The position numbers and the translations under genes are program-made. From assembly GCA_963763325.1 (NCBI GenBank), contig CAVXOL010000024.1:124001-188000 (forward strand): a stretch of DNA of 64,000 nt, read 5' to 3'. Numbering within the stretch: position 1 is the stretch's first letter; each line of letters begins with the position of its first letter. The DNA is from JBBECJ01 sp963763325 (GTDB lineage: Bacteria > Chloroflexota > Chloroflexia > Thermomicrobiales > CFX8). Positions 52,807 to 63,377 of this stretch are shown in pieces. Under the pieces are notes generated by a model. That model ran no database searches. It saw only the letters and a program-made list of their open reading frames with translations, and was not told where the DNA came from.

Positions 52807-54028
52807 CTGTCCCGACGTTTGGATCGTTGGGATCGAGGACCGGGTAATCGCCAGCGACAAGGTCCGTATGCAGCAGGCCCGACCCGGTACCGAAGACAAC
52901 CACGCGCTCTGACTCGCTCAGGAAGCCAGTTTCGCGCAACTGGCCCGCTGCCGCGAATGCCGCGCCAACTTCGGGCGAGATGTGCAGACCCTCCGACGCG
53001 GACACTCGCTCGGTCATTCGCAGCAGATCATCGTCGCTGACGGCGATCGCCGTGCCCTCACTCTCGCGCAGAGCATCGATGATAAGGTAGTCACCGATCG
53101 CGACCGGAACGCGCATTCCCGGTGCGATTGTCTCAGCTCCCTGCCAGAGTTCGGCGTGCCGCTCGCCGCGCTCAAAGGCCCGCACTATTGGCGCACAACC
53201 TGCCGCCTGGACGACGACCATCTTCGGCCTGCGAGAGCCGATCAGGCCCATCTGCTCCAGCTCATCGAATGCTTTCCACATCCCGACGATGCCTGTCCCG
53301 CCTCCGGTTGGGTAAATGATCGCGTCTGGGACTTCCCAGCTAAGCTGTTCCGCCAGTTCGATGCCCATCGTCTTCTTGCCCTCAGCCCGATAGGGTTCCT
53401 TCAAGGTTGAGACGTCGAACCAGCCGCGTGACGCACCGTTCTCACGAACGATCTTTCCGGCGTCGTTGATCAACCCATCGACGAGGAACACACGCGCTCC
53501 TAGCGCGCGGCACTCCGCCTTGAAGATCTCCGGCGCATCCTGCGGCATGAAGACGATCGCGTCCATCCCTCCGCGTGCCAGGTACGCGCTCGCTGCCGCA
53601 GCGGCATTACCCGCCGATGGCAACGCGACGGCGGTGACGCCAAGCTCACGCGCCCTCGAAATCGCTGCCCCGAGCCCACGCGCCTTGAACGAGCCAGTTG
53701 GATTGCGCCCCTCATCCTTTATCAGCAGATGTGAGAGACCAAGCTCTTCACCAATCGTGGGGGCAGACAGTAGCGGCGTCCCACCTTCACCGAGTGTTAG
53801 CCGATGCTGGGGATCGCGAACGGGCATGATCTCGTGATAGCGCCAAAGATCCCAGGTACGCTCGCGGAGCGCCTCTTTCGTCATCGTCCGCGACGCCGCC
53901 ACGAGGTCATAACGTGCCAGCAATACCTTCCCGCACGCATCACAGACGGTCAGCAGACTGTCCGCGTCGTAGGTCCTGCCACAGTTGGAACATTCAACGA
54001 TTTCGAGCCAGCTTCGCTTCTCAGTCAC
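52784..54028 (-). CDS. thrC: Threonine synthase
   Basis: ThrC converts phosphohomoserine to threonine using PLP. GTG 54028 has GAGGGG at 8 nt and gives 414 residues. It has an N-terminal zinc-ribbon-like segment (Cys13, 16, 29, 32), seen in one class of threonine synthases. The PLP lysine is Lys115 in NPTGSFKARGLG. LPSAGNAAAAASAYLARGG and YPTGGGTGIVGMW are further signatures. Other threonine genes are not in the window. A cysteate-synthase-like or threonine-dehydratase role is less likely given the zinc ribbon. Confidence 0.88.
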   Translation of the reverse strand: MTEKRSWLEIVECSNCGRTYDADSLLTVCDACGKVLLARYDLVAASRTMTKEALRERTWDLWRYHEIMPVRDPQHRLTLGEGGTPLLSAPTIGEELGLSHLLIKDEGRNPTGSFKARGLGAAISRARELGVTAVALPSAGNAAAAASAYLARGGMDAIVFMPQDAPEIFKAECRALGARVFLVDGLINDAGKIVRENGASRGWFDVSTLKEPYRAEGKKTMGIELAEQLSWEVPDAIIYPTGGGTGIVGMWKAFDELEQMGLIGSRRPKMVVVQAAGCAPIVRAFERGERHAELWQGAETIAPGMRVPVAIGDYLIIDALRESEGTAIAVSDDDLLRMTERVSASEGLHISPEVGAAFAAAGQLRETGFLSESERVVVFGTGSGLLHTDLVAGDYPVLDPNDPNVGTVIDEAYR

Positions 54029-54104
54029 GCTTCGATCCCCTCTCAACCCCGGTTTTCAACCTGCCGGCTATGCTAGCAGAACCCGATCGCCGAACCATCC
54101 GCTG

Positions 54105-54133
54105 TAGACGAGCGGCAAGGTAGAAGCTATAAT
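54105..54133 (+). promoter_or_regulatory. Promoter of tRNA-Gly
   Basis: TAGACG (54105-54110), 17-bp spacer, consensus TATAAT (54128-54133), 12 bp before tRNA-Gly. Confidence 0.55.
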
Positions 54134-54145
54134 CACGGCAGGCAG

Positions 54146-54218
54146 GCGGGTGTAACTCAGTTGGCAGAGTGTCTGCTTCCCAAGCAGAATGTCGTGGGTT
54201 CGAATCCCATCACCCGCT
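54146..54218 (+). tRNA. tRNA-Gly (anticodon CCC)
   Basis: Acceptor GCGGGTG/CACCCGC; anticodon stem TCTGC/GCAGA around TTCCCAA. CCA is not encoded. Confidence 0.94.
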
Positions 54219-54360
54219 CAGAACAGGCCCGTCGCAATGCGATGGGCCATTCCATTTCGTCTGGTTCCGAAGTTGACGTTTCGAATGGAGGGCCAACGTC
54301 AGGCTGTGATATAGTTTCGCTCGTCGCGATACCGTGAATACGGTGATCACGCGCCATGTC

Positions 54361-54433
<73 letters not shown>

Positions 54434-54448
54434 CCGACAGGAACACAG

Positions 54449-54474
54449 AAACGCGGCCCGAATGGGCCGCGTTT
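54449..54474. terminator. Bidirectional terminator between tRNA-Ala and ftsH
   Basis: Perfect 11-bp stem AAACGCGGCCC/GGGCCGCGTTT with a 4-nt loop, flanked by A and T runs. It can end transcripts from both sides. Confidence 0.8.
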
Positions 54475-54498
54475 CGCGTTGTCTGAACGTCAGCCGAT

Positions 54499-56436
54499 CT
54501 AACCGGACGCAGGTTGCGGTCGCAGCCGAGGCGCGGACTCCTGTCCGCGTCCATCCGGCTTTTCAGCCGGCTTCTCGATCGGCGTGTAATTCTGCGGGCC
54601 GGAGAGAGTCGGCTTCGGTCGCGGTGAGTCGAAGAGCTCTTCCATCTCGAATGCCTCGATCGTCTCACGCTCCATCAGCAACATCGCGATTGCTTCGAGC
54701 TTGTCACGCTGCTCGATAAGAACCTGCTTGGCCAACGCATAGGCCTCGTCAATGAGCTCTCGGATCTCCTTGTCGATCTGGAACGCGATCTCGTCGGAAT
54801 AGTTGCGCTGTTCGTTGATCTCGCGGCCGAGGAAGACGAGCTCCTCCTTCCGGCCAAAAGCCAGCGGCCCGAGCGTCTTGCTCATGCCGTACTCAGTGAC
54901 CATCCGTCGGGCCAGGCCGGTCGCTCGTTCGATGTCGTTCGACGCGCCGGTGCTGATCTCGTTGAAGATGATCTCTTCAGCAACGTGGCCGCCCATGAAG
55001 TAGGCCAACATGTCCTCGAACTGCTTCTTTGTCCAGAAGAATCGGTCCTCTTCGGGCAGGACGCGGGTGTAACCACCCATCATGCCGCGAGCGACGATCG
55101 AGACCTTGTGGACCGGGTCAGCGTGCGGCAGCATCCGGGCAACCAGTGCATGACCGGCCTCGTGGTAGGCAGTCATGAGCTTCTCACGGTCCGAGATGAC
55201 GCGGCTCTTGCGCTGCGGCCCGGAGATGACGCGGTCAATCGCTTCGGCCAACTCATTCCGGCCGACAGTCTTCTTGTTGCGCCGCGCTGCCAGAATCGCC
55301 GCCTCGTTGACGAGGTTTTCAAGGTCCGCGCCGGAGAATCCCGGTGTCTGACGCGCCAACTCGTTGAGCGAGACTTCCTCCTCGAATGGCTTGCCCTTCG
55401 AATGGACCTCAAGAACTGCCAGTCGGCCAGCAATATCGGGACGGTCCAGGACGACCTGCCGATCGAACCGACCAGGGCGCAGCAACGCCGGGTCGAGCAC
55501 GTCGGGACGGTTGGTAGCGGCAATGACGATCACATTCGTGCTCGTGTCGAATCCGTCCATCTCAACCAGGATCTGGTTGAGGGTCTGTTCGCGCTCGTCG
55601 TGGCTGCCGCCGAGGCCGGCGCCACGCTGGCGTCCGACGGCGTCGATCTCATCGACGAAGACGATGCATGGCGCATTGCGCTTTGCCTGGTCGAACAGGT
55701 CGCGGACACGGCTCGCGCCGACGCCAACGAACATCTCGACGAACTCGGAGCCGGAGATGCTGAAGAACGGCACGCCTGCCTCACCTGCGACGGCTCGCGA
55801 GAGGAGCGTCTTTCCGGTTCCTGGCGGTCCAACCAGCAAGACACCACGCGGGATGCGTGCGCCAAGCGCCGAGAACTTCTCAGGGTACTTCAGGAATTCG
55901 ACGACCTCGGCCAGCTCTTCCTTGGCCTCGTTGACGCCGGCAACATCGTGAAATGTCACGGTTGGCTTGTTGCCGGTAAACATTCGCGCACGGCTCTTGC
56001 CGAACGACATCGCCTGGTTGTTGCTGCCCTGCGCCTGGCGCATCATGAAGACGACGATACCGATCAGCAACAGGAACGGCAGGAAAATGCCGAGTGCCCC
56101 GATCCACGCTCCCCAGGAGCTGGACTTCTGAATCTCGATCACAACCTGGTCAGCACTCACCCCGTACTGTTCGAGCGCCTCGTAGATATCGACTTCCGGC
56201 GGGAGGCGGAACGAGGCGGGTGTCTCATCGTTGCGGAAGTAAACCGTGACCTCGCTGGAGTCTTCTCGCTGCTCAAGCCGTTCGACACGGCCGTCATCGA
56301 TCGCCTGTGCAACTTCGCCGAGGTCCATTTCGCGAGTGTCTGAGCCACCTTGTGTGATCATGAACCAGACCGCGATGACCGCGATGATCAGGATGATCCA
56401 TACGAAGCCATTGCGGAGCAATTTATTGTCGGTCAT
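54499..56436 (-). CDS. ftsH: ATP-dependent zinc metalloprotease FtsH
   Basis: FtsH degrades membrane and regulatory proteins. ATG 56436 follows GGAGG at 7 nt and gives 645 residues (MTDNKLLRNGFVWIILIIAV). Two membrane helices flank a periplasmic domain (helices near 10-28 and 122-143). AAA motor: Walker A GPPGTGKT, Walker B VFVDEIDAVG, second region ATNRPDVLDPALLRPGRFDR. Zinc-protease HEAGH lies near residue 425. It is transcribed after hpt from its own extended -10 promoter. Confidence 0.97.
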   Translation of the reverse strand: MTDNKLLRNGFVWIILIIAVIAVWFMITQGGSDTREMDLGEVAQAIDDGRVERLEQREDSSEVTVYFRNDETPASFRLPPEVDIYEALEQYGVSADQVVIEIQKSSSWGAWIGALGIFLPFLLLIGIVVFMMRQAQGSNNQAMSFGKSRARMFTGNKPTVTFHDVAGVNEAKEELAEVVEFLKYPEKFSALGARIPRGVLLVGPPGTGKTLLSRAVAGEAGVPFFSISGSEFVEMFVGVGASRVRDLFDQAKRNAPCIVFVDEIDAVGRQRGAGLGGSHDEREQTLNQILVEMDGFDTSTNVIVIAATNRPDVLDPALLRPGRFDRQVVLDRPDIAGRLAVLEVHSKGKPFEEEVSLNELARQTPGFSGADLENLVNEAAILAARRNKKTVGRNELAEAIDRVISGPQRKSRVISDREKLMTAYHEAGHALVARMLPHADPVHKVSIVARGMMGGYTRVLPEEDRFFWTKKQFEDMLAYFMGGHVAEEIIFNEISTGASNDIERATGLARRMVTEYGMSKTLGPLAFGRKEELVFLGREINEQRNYSDEIAFQIDKEIRELIDEAYALAKQVLIEQRDKLEAIAMLLMERETIEAFEMEELFDSPRPKPTLSGPQNYTPIEKPAEKPDGRGQESAPRLRPQPASG

Positions 56437-56517
56437 CTGATGTCCTCCGTGTGCGCTTCGCTGCCGTCTCCGGGGCACGAATCAGGAGTGCCGGCGCAAT
56501 GGAAGCGACGTCTTCCG

Positions 56518-56526
56518 ATTATAGCA
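56518..56526 (-). promoter_or_regulatory. Extended -10 promoter for ftsH
   Basis: On the minus strand TGCTATAAT (56526-56518), an extended -10, about 80 bp before the ftsH ATG, within the gap after hpt. No good -35 is seen, as expected for this promoter type. Confidence 0.5.
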
Positions 56527-56559
56527 GGTGAGTCATATGCTCCCTGCCGTTTACGACGG

Positions 56560-57114
56560 TTACTTCGTTTCCCCAACAACTGCGACGTATGGCAGATTGC
56601 GAAAGCGCCGCCCAGCATCGAGTCCGCATCCAACGACGAACTCATCCGGTATTTCGAATCCGAGGTAATCAATTTGAACCGGCAGGACATCGTCCCGTTT
56701 CTTTTTGAGCAACGCCACGACGCGAACATCCTTTGGATTGCGGCGACGGAGCACATCAAGCAAGTAATTCAACGTCAGGCCGCTGTCGATAATGTCCTCG
56801 ACGATCAGCACTTCCTTGCCTTCAATAGCGGTGTCGAGATCCTTGAGTATCCTCACGACGCCGCTCGTTTTGGTCGCCAGTCCGTAGCTCGACACCGCCA
56901 TGAACTCGACATCGAGCTCTATTGCCATCGCCCGGCTAAGGTCGGCCATGAACACATATGCGCCGGTCAGGACTCCTACCAGTAGCGGCTTGCGAGAACC
57001 GTAGTGCGCCGCCAGTTCTGCACCAAGTTCACGCACCCGCGACTGTATCTGGTCCTCAGTCAACAGAATCCGTTCGATCCCGTCTGGTAACGTCGGGCGA
57101 TCTTCTACCGTCAT
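56560..57114 (-). CDS. hpt: Hypoxanthine phosphoribosyltransferase
   Basis: Hpt salvages hypoxanthine and guanine with PRPP. 184 residues with VLTGAYVFMADLSRA, the PRPP loop VLIVEDIIDSGLTLNYLLDV, and C-terminal DYLGFEIPDEFVVGCGLDAG. The ATG at 57114 overlaps the tilS stop by 4 nt. The tilS-hpt-ftsH order is a common conserved cluster in bacteria. Confidence 0.96.
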   Translation of the reverse strand: MTVEDRPTLPDGIERILLTEDQIQSRVRELGAELAAHYGSRKPLLVGVLTGAYVFMADLSRAMAIELDVEFMAVSSYGLATKTSGVVRILKDLDTAIEGKEVLIVEDIIDSGLTLNYLLDVLRRRNPKDVRVVALLKKKRDDVLPVQIDYLGFEIPDEFVVGCGLDAGRRFRNLPYVAVVGETK

Positions 57115-58133
57115 GCTAACGAGTTCCCTTTTTCGAATACGACCTCGGTACGCTCGATCCGCGCGACGACGTCATACGGTAGCTCGATCACGGCGCCGGT
57201 TCGACCAGCAACCGCCTGCCGGACGCTTTCGATCCGCTCGAAGCTGAGTTCCCGCCGGTTTTCAGGCATAAGGCGTCCCGCTGACCAGCGGATAATACGC
57301 GTTGCTATCGCAGGATGCGCGACCCGAAGTGCATCACGATCCACGCGTGTCGACCGTTCCTGAGTGGTGACGCTGGCGCGCATCATGACCTCGGCATCGC
57401 TGTCCAGAGCCTCCGCGTCGCGAGCGGCGAGGAATACCGATCTGATCAGCGCCCGCTCAAAGCCCGGAAATGCGTCGGTAATCCGCGGCACGATGTCGTG
57501 ACGAAGCGCGTTGCGTCGAAACCGTCGGTCCTGATTCGTCGGGTCCTCGAACGGCACGGCTCCCGTTCGCTGCAGTACGTCCACCAGATCGGCGCGGGTA
57601 ACATCCGAGTAGCGGCCGATGGATATCGATGAGGCCGGCAGCGGTCGTCATCGTCGTCAATGTCGACATCCCGGCCGTCGCGAGTCCACCCGCTCCACTT
57701 AGCAGACGAAGCAGGATCGTCTCGATCTGGTCGTCGCGCGTATGAGCGGTGACGACGGCGTCAAGACCACGTTCAGCAGCAATTCGAGCCAACGCCGAAT
57801 ACCGCATCGCACGGAGTCGATCTTCCGGTGACGTGCTCGCCAGCACGGCATCAGCAGGATCGATCGTCGTCCGAACCGCTTCGAGGTTGAAGCGCTGTCG
57901 CGAGCTGTTCGACTGCGATGCCTTCATCTCCGCTGTCGGATTCGTGTCAAATGATCGACGTGGACTACCAGGAACGGATCGATCGCTCCTCGGAGGACGG
58001 CAATCCCGGCGAGGACAAGCAGCGCGGAGGAGTCGATTCCTCCGGAGCAGGCCAGCAGTGATCGCTCGGGCCAGCCGCGAATGACGGCCTGGAAGGCGGG
58101 ATGGCGATCTGCCCAGGCATCGCCGCCTGTCAC
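57111..58133 (-). CDS. tilS: tRNA(Ile) lysidine synthetase TilS (three frameshifts)
   Basis: TilS converts C34 of tRNA-Ile(CAU) to lysidine. GTG 58133 has GAGGAG upstream. The PP-loop SGGIDSS and VVHVDHLT are in the first frame. DSGDEGIAVEQLATAL follows one frame on, then FNLEAVRTTIDPADAVLAS and VVTAHTRDDQIETILLRLLS in a third frame, then VDVLQRTGAVPFEDPTNQD and NALRHDIVPRI back in the first. Breaks lie near 57940, 57887 and 57617; each has the phase of one inserted base. The gene is essential in bacteria that depend on this tRNA, which argues for sequence error. Confidence 0.88.
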
Positions 58134-58231
58134 GGGCAGCTCCTCGTCACGATACGATGGGACAAGAGCGAACGACAGACACAAAAAGAGACCGCGTGCC
58201 GAATCGGCCAGGCTGCGGTCTCGTCACCAGG

Positions 58232-58304
58232 GTGCCGGTGGACGGATTTGAACCATCGACCAAGGGCTTATGAGTCCCCTGCTCTACCACTGAGCTACAC
58301 CGGC
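58232..58304 (-). tRNA. tRNA-Met (anticodon CAT)
   Basis: Acceptor GCCGGTG/CACCGGC; D-arm AGCTCAGTGGTAGAGC; anticodon loop CTCATAA. The innermost anticodon-stem pair is an A31-G39 mismatch (GGGGA/GCCCT). CCA is not encoded. It is probably the elongator tRNA, since initiator features (C1-A72 mismatch, three G-C pairs) are absent; a lysidine-modified isoleucine tRNA cannot be excluded. Confidence 0.88.
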
Positions 58305-58448
58305 GTTTGTAGCCCGGTAATGATAGCGAAATGGCCTCTATCTGGCAACTTCGGAGGCATTCCGCGAGGCTTGGGTACAATCAGCGTACGTACTTGCGCA
58401 CGCTTCGCGAAGACCGCCCAATCGCTCGCCGACGTGAACGAGGTGACC

Positions 58449-60650
58449 ATGGTTCCCGCTCCTCCAGACACGATCGAATCCTCGCTGTTGACCGGCCTGA
58501 ACCCCGAGCAACGACTAGCCGTCACCAACACGGACGGTCCTGTCTTGATCGTGGCCGGTCCTGGTAGCGGTAAGACGCGTGTCCTGACAGTACGGATCGC
58601 TTACCTGATCCAGGAGCGGGGTGTTGCGCCATGGAACATCATGGCGGTGACCTTCACGAACAAGGCGGCGCGGGAGATGCGCGAGCGTGTAGAGCGGCTG
58701 GTAGGCGAGAAGGCAAAGTGGATCTCGCTTGGAACATTTCATGCTTTCTGCGCTCGCGTCCTGCGCCAGCATGGTAGCGCGATCGAGATTGACCCACGCT
58801 TCGTCATCTACGATGATGGCGATCAGATGAGCGCAGTCAAGCAGGCGATGGAGACGCTCGACATCAACACAAAGACGTTCTCTCCACGGGCAGTACTCAG
58901 CACGATATCAAAAGCCAAGAGCCACAATACCGGCCCGAGCGCCTACGCGCGGGAGGTCGAGAGCTACTTCGAGGAGATCGTCGCCCGCGTTTACCCGGTC
59001 TATCAGCAGACACTCAAACGCCGACGGGCACTCGATTTCGACGACCTGCTCCTGAGCACCGTCCGGCTGATCAACGAGTCACAGGATGCCGTCGAGGCAT
59101 TACGGCAGCGTCATCAGTACATCCTCGTCGATGAGTACCAGGACACCAACCGGATCCAGTATCTGCTCGTCAAGGAGTTGAGCCGGTTCCACCGAAACCT
59201 GTGCGTCGTCGGTGATCCTGATCAGTCGATTTACGGCTGGCGGGCGGCCGACATCCGCAACATCCTGACGTTCAAGGAGGACTATCCAGAGGCTGTCGAG
59301 ATTCATCTTGAAGAGAATTACCGCTCGACGCCGCAAATCCTCACCGCCGCCGACTCGGTCATCCGCGAGAACACCCAGCGTATCGATCGCGCCCTCCGAA
59401 CCTCCAACCAGGCAGGCGACAAGGTCATTGTCAACGAGTGTTTCGACGAGGCGGTTGAGGCGAAATTCGTCGTCGACGAGATTCGCCAGTTGACGTCTCA
59501 GGGCGGCTACAGGGGTAGTGACATCGCCGTCCTCTACCGCACGAACTGGCAGAGCCGTCCTATTGAAGAAGCGATGATCCGAGCCGGTATGCCGTACCAA
59601 CTGATCGGCGGCACGCGATTCTACGAACGCAAGGAAGTGAAAGATGTCCTTGCTCTTTTGCGTCTGATCGCCAACCCGGACGACACGGCAGCCTTTGAGC
59701 GCGTCGTTGACGCCTTCCCGATCGGGGACGGTATTGGCGCGAAGTCACTGGCCGACCTCGAAACGTGGGCCCGAATCAACCAGGCTGGGCTGGGGACGGC
59801 GCTCGATGCCGTCGGCGAACCTGGTGGTCCCGTGCTCGGCGCGCGCGCCCAGAAGCTGTTCCAGGCCTTCAATCGCGACCTGGGCGCACTCCGCGACCTC
59901 GAACCGAACTTGACGCTCTCAGAGCTATTCGACCGCGCGCTGGAATCGACCGGCTATCTTGGCTACTTTGAGTCCGGCGACCCGGAGATGGCTGACCGCT
60001 GGGAAAACCTCCTCCAGTTCCGTGCCAATCTGGAACGCTTCGACGACGAAGACCCGGAAACGCGACTGATCACGTTCCTCAGCGAGGTCGCGCTCGTCTC
60101 TGACGCAGACACGGTCGGCGATGAGGCCGACAAGGTCACCTTGATCACACTCCATGCTGTGAAGGGTCTGGAGTTTGCAGTTGTCTTCCTGACGGGCGTC
60201 GAGGAGGGACTACTCCCACACCAGCGTTCGGTCCAGGAGAACCCAGCCATGCTGGAAGAGGAGCGGCGACTCTTCTATGTCGGAATTACGCGTGCCAAGG
60301 AGCGGCTCTATCTGACGCATGCATTCCGTCGCTCACGCTTCGGAAGCTTTGAGCCGTCGCTGCCGTCGTCGTTCCTGTCCGCGATCCCGGAGGAGGTGTT
60401 GCACAACACGAAGCCAAAGCCCGAAGCCCGAAAGCCGGCTGCCAGGCGGCTGTTCGACTCAGCACCAACGCCGGTCGCTCCGACCTGGTCGAAGGTGTCA
60501 GCTGGGCAGTCGGTATTCCACAACCGCTTCGGCGACGGCATCGTCATCAATGTCATCGACAAGGGCGACGACCAGGAGGTTACGATCAACTTCAAACGGC
60601 ACGGCGAGAAACGACTGATCGCAAGCATGGCGAATCTCTCCGTCGATTAA
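58449..60650 (+). CDS. pcrA: UvrD/PcrA-type DNA helicase
   Basis: Superfamily 1A 3'-5' helicase acting in repair and on replication-transcription conflicts. ATG 58449 gives 733 residues; the open frame extends upstream across the tRNA region and is not coding there. Motif I GPGSGKTRV, motif Ia MAVTFTNKAAREMRERV, motif II ILVDEYQDTN, motif III GDPDQSIYGWRAADI, motif IV YRTNWQSRPIEEAMIRAG and motif V-VI TLHAVKGLEFAVVFLTGVEE and YVGITRAKERL are all intact. The C-terminal Tudor-like segment VFHNRFGDGIVINVIDKGDD is typical of PcrA. Confidence 0.95.
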   Translation: MVPAPPDTIESSLLTGLNPEQRLAVTNTDGPVLIVAGPGSGKTRVLTVRIAYLIQERGVAPWNIMAVTFTNKAAREMRERVERLVGEKAKWISLGTFHAFCARVLRQHGSAIEIDPRFVIYDDGDQMSAVKQAMETLDINTKTFSPRAVLSTISKAKSHNTGPSAYAREVESYFEEIVARVYPVYQQTLKRRRALDFDDLLLSTVRLINESQDAVEALRQRHQYILVDEYQDTNRIQYLLVKELSRFHRNLCVVGDPDQSIYGWRAADIRNILTFKEDYPEAVEIHLEENYRSTPQILTAADSVIRENTQRIDRALRTSNQAGDKVIVNECFDEAVEAKFVVDEIRQLTSQGGYRGSDIAVLYRTNWQSRPIEEAMIRAGMPYQLIGGTRFYERKEVKDVLALLRLIANPDDTAAFERVVDAFPIGDGIGAKSLADLETWARINQAGLGTALDAVGEPGGPVLGARAQKLFQAFNRDLGALRDLEPNLTLSELFDRALESTGYLGYFESGDPEMADRWENLLQFRANLERFDDEDPETRLITFLSEVALVSDADTVGDEADKVTLITLHAVKGLEFAVVFLTGVEEGLLPHQRSVQENPAMLEEERRLFYVGITRAKERLYLTHAFRRSRFGSFEPSLPSSFLSAIPEEVLHNTKPKPEARKPAARRLFDSAPTPVAPTWSKVSAGQSVFHNRFGDGIVINVIDKGDDQEVTINFKRHGEKRLIASMANLSVD

Positions 60651-60674
60651 CGCACGCAAGGACAGGGGGATAGG

Positions 60675-63307
60675 TTGGCAAGCTGGGTACTGACCTTCGA
60701 CGAGGGAAATGCATCCGACCGCGATCTGCTGGGAGGCAAGGGCGCGAACCTGGCCGAGATGACGCGGCTCGGCCTGCCCGTCCCACCAGGCTTTACGGTC
60801 ACGACCGAGGCTTGCCGCGCGTTCCTAGCAAGCGATAACACGTTTCCGGATGGACTCTGGGACCAGGTGCTCGCAGGCGTCAAGCAGATCGAGCAGCGCA
60901 TGGGCAGGGAACTCGGCGGTGCCGAAAACCCACTTCTGGTTTCGGTTCGATCGGGCGCGAAGTTCTCGATGCCGGGGATGATGGACACGATCCTGAATCT
61001 CGGGCTCAACGACCAGAGCGTCAACGGTCTCGCCGCAAGCGCCGACGCGAGATTCGCCTGGGATTGCTACCGCCGCCTGATCCAGATGTATGCCAAGGTC
61101 GTCCTCGACGTGAACAGCGACCACTTTGAGGACGCTCTCGACGCGCTGAAGCGCCGCGTCGGCGTCACGCTTGATTATGAATTGCCAGCCGAGTCTCTCC
61201 AGGAACTGGTTGCGACGTTCCAGCAGATCGTCGAACGGGACGCCGGTCGCACCGTTCCCGACCGATCCATACGATCAACTGCGCGGGGCGATCACGGCCG
61301 TGTTCAGCTCCTGGAATAACCGGCGTGCGGTCAATTACCGAAACCAGAATCGAATCCCCCACGACCTCGGCACGGCCGTCAACGTCCAGTCGATGGTCTT
61401 CGGCAACCTCGGTCCGGACAGCGCAACCGGTGTCGCATTCACCCGCAATCCGTCCACCGGAGAGACCGGGAATATTTGGTGAGTTCCTCGTCAATGCCCA
61501 GGGTGAAGACGTCGTTGCGGGAGTTCGGACTCCGCAGCCAATGGCGGAAATGGGCCGACCTGTCCGGAGTCAACCGGGCCTACGCGGAGTTCAACGAGAT
61601 CGCCTCGCGGCTCGAGCATCATTACCGCGACATGCAGGACGTCGAGTTCACGATCCAGAATGGCCGCCTGTTCATGCTTCAGACGCGGACTGGGAAGCGG
61701 ACTGGCCAGGCGGCCGTCAATGTCGCCGTCGATATGGTCAGTGAAGGACTCATCAGCGAGACTGAAGCCGTCCAGCGCGTTGAGCCAGCGCAACTCGACC
61801 AACTCCTCCATCCGATGATCGATCCATCGCACACGCCCGATGTCGTTGCCACGGGCCTCCCCGCCAGCCCCGGCGCTGCGACCGGGGCGATCGTCTTCGA
61901 CGCTGACGAAGCCAAATTGCGTGGTGACGAGGGTGAACGAGTCATCCTTGTCCGCATCGAAACATCGCCGGAGGACTTCCACGGCATGGTCTCGGCCCAG
62001 GCCGTCCTGACCGCCCGTGGAGGCATGACGTCGCATGCCGCCGTTGTCGCCCGCGGCATGGGAAAGCCATGCGTCGTCGGCTGCGGAGCGCTGGAGATCG
62101 ACTACGCCTCCGGCACAATCCATGTCGACGGCAGGACCTTGAACGGCGGCGATTTCATAACGATTGACGGTGCGTCTGGTCGGGTGATGGCCGGAGAAGT
62201 TCCAACGATCGAGCCGAATGTCGGCGGGCAGTGTGGCGACCCTGCTGGGCTGGGCGGACCAGCATCGCCGGCTCGGGGTCCGTGCCAACGCGGACACACC
62301 AAACGATGCCGCCGTCGCCCGCGAGTTCGGCGCGGAAGGGATTGGTCTCTGCCGCACAGAGCACATGTTCTTTGAGGGCGAGCGGATTCTCGCGATGCGC
62401 GAGATGATCCTCGCCTCGAACGCACGACGAGCGACGCATCGCGCTCGACAAACTACTGCCGATCCAGCAGTCTGACTTTGCCGGCATCTTCCGCGCCATG
62501 GACGGTCTGCCGGTGACGATTCGGACCCTCGATCCACCGTTGCACGAATTCCTGCCGCATACAGAACATGAGATGCAGGCGCTGGCAACCGACCTCGGCG
62601 TCAGCGTTGAGTCGATCAGAAACAAGGTCGCCGCTCTCCACGAGGCTAATCCGATGCTCGGTCATCGCGGTTGCCGGCTCGGGATCTCCTACCCGGAGAT
62701 CACCGAGATGCAGGCGCGAGCCATCTTTCAGGCAGCCCTCGAATGCGCGAAGGACGGCGTCACCGTCATTCCGGAGATCATGATCCCGCTCGTGGCTGAC
62801 GTGAAGGAACTGGAACGGCAACGAGCAGTCGTCGAGCGCGTCGCCAAGGAAGTTCTCGGCGATACAAGCCATCAGGTTGCGTACAGCATCGGGACCATGA
62901 TCGAGTTGCCACGCGCCGCGCTGACCGCCGACAAGATCGCCGAGCACGCCGAGTTCTTCTCGTTCGGCACCAACGACCTCACCCAGACGACGTTCGGCCT
63001 CAGCCGGGATGATGCTGGTCGCTTCCTCCCCTTCTACGTCGAGGAAGGCATCCTCAGTCGGGACCCCTTCGTGACGCTTGACGAGGACGGCGTTGGACGA
63101 CTCGTCGAAATCGCTGCCGAACGTGGGCGTTCGACTCGCCCGGACATCAAGCTGGGTATCTGCGGTGAACATGGGGGTGATCCGGAAAGCGTCGCGTTCT
63201 GCGAGCGCGCGGGGCTGGATTACGTCTCCTGCTCTCCATTTCGGGTTCCAATTGCCCGGCTCGCGGCAGCTCAGGCTGCCCTTGGTGCTACGGAGCGAGA
63301 CAAGTAG
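60675..63307 (+). CDS. ppdK: Pyruvate, phosphate dikinase (five frameshifts)
   Basis: PpdK interconverts pyruvate, ATP and phosphate with PEP, AMP and pyrophosphate. TTG 60675 begins ASWVLTFDEGNASDRDLLGG. The protein runs through all three frames in order, with breaks near 61240, 61470, 61548, 62217 and 62424, each of the phase of one extra base. Conserved parts are intact: KFSMPGMMDTILNLGLN, TRNPSTGE, the phosphohistidine segment GGMTSHAAVVARGMGKPCVV, RANADTPNDA, LLDPPLHEFLP-like TLDPPLHEFLP and the active-site Cys region GICGEHGGDPESVAFC. Total length is normal for PpdK. The cluster is dense enough that true inactivation should still be tested. Confidence 0.88.
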
Positions 63308-63377
63308 CGAGTGGACGACCGGTCACGCTGAACGTACACTGTTGTGAGTCAGTTGAACGTGGAAGGGTGGCCGGTTC

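Noticed and set aside
58101..58448. N-terminal extension of the PcrA helicase
   Set aside because: It reads across the tilS start and the tRNA-Met gene and has no helicase sequence.
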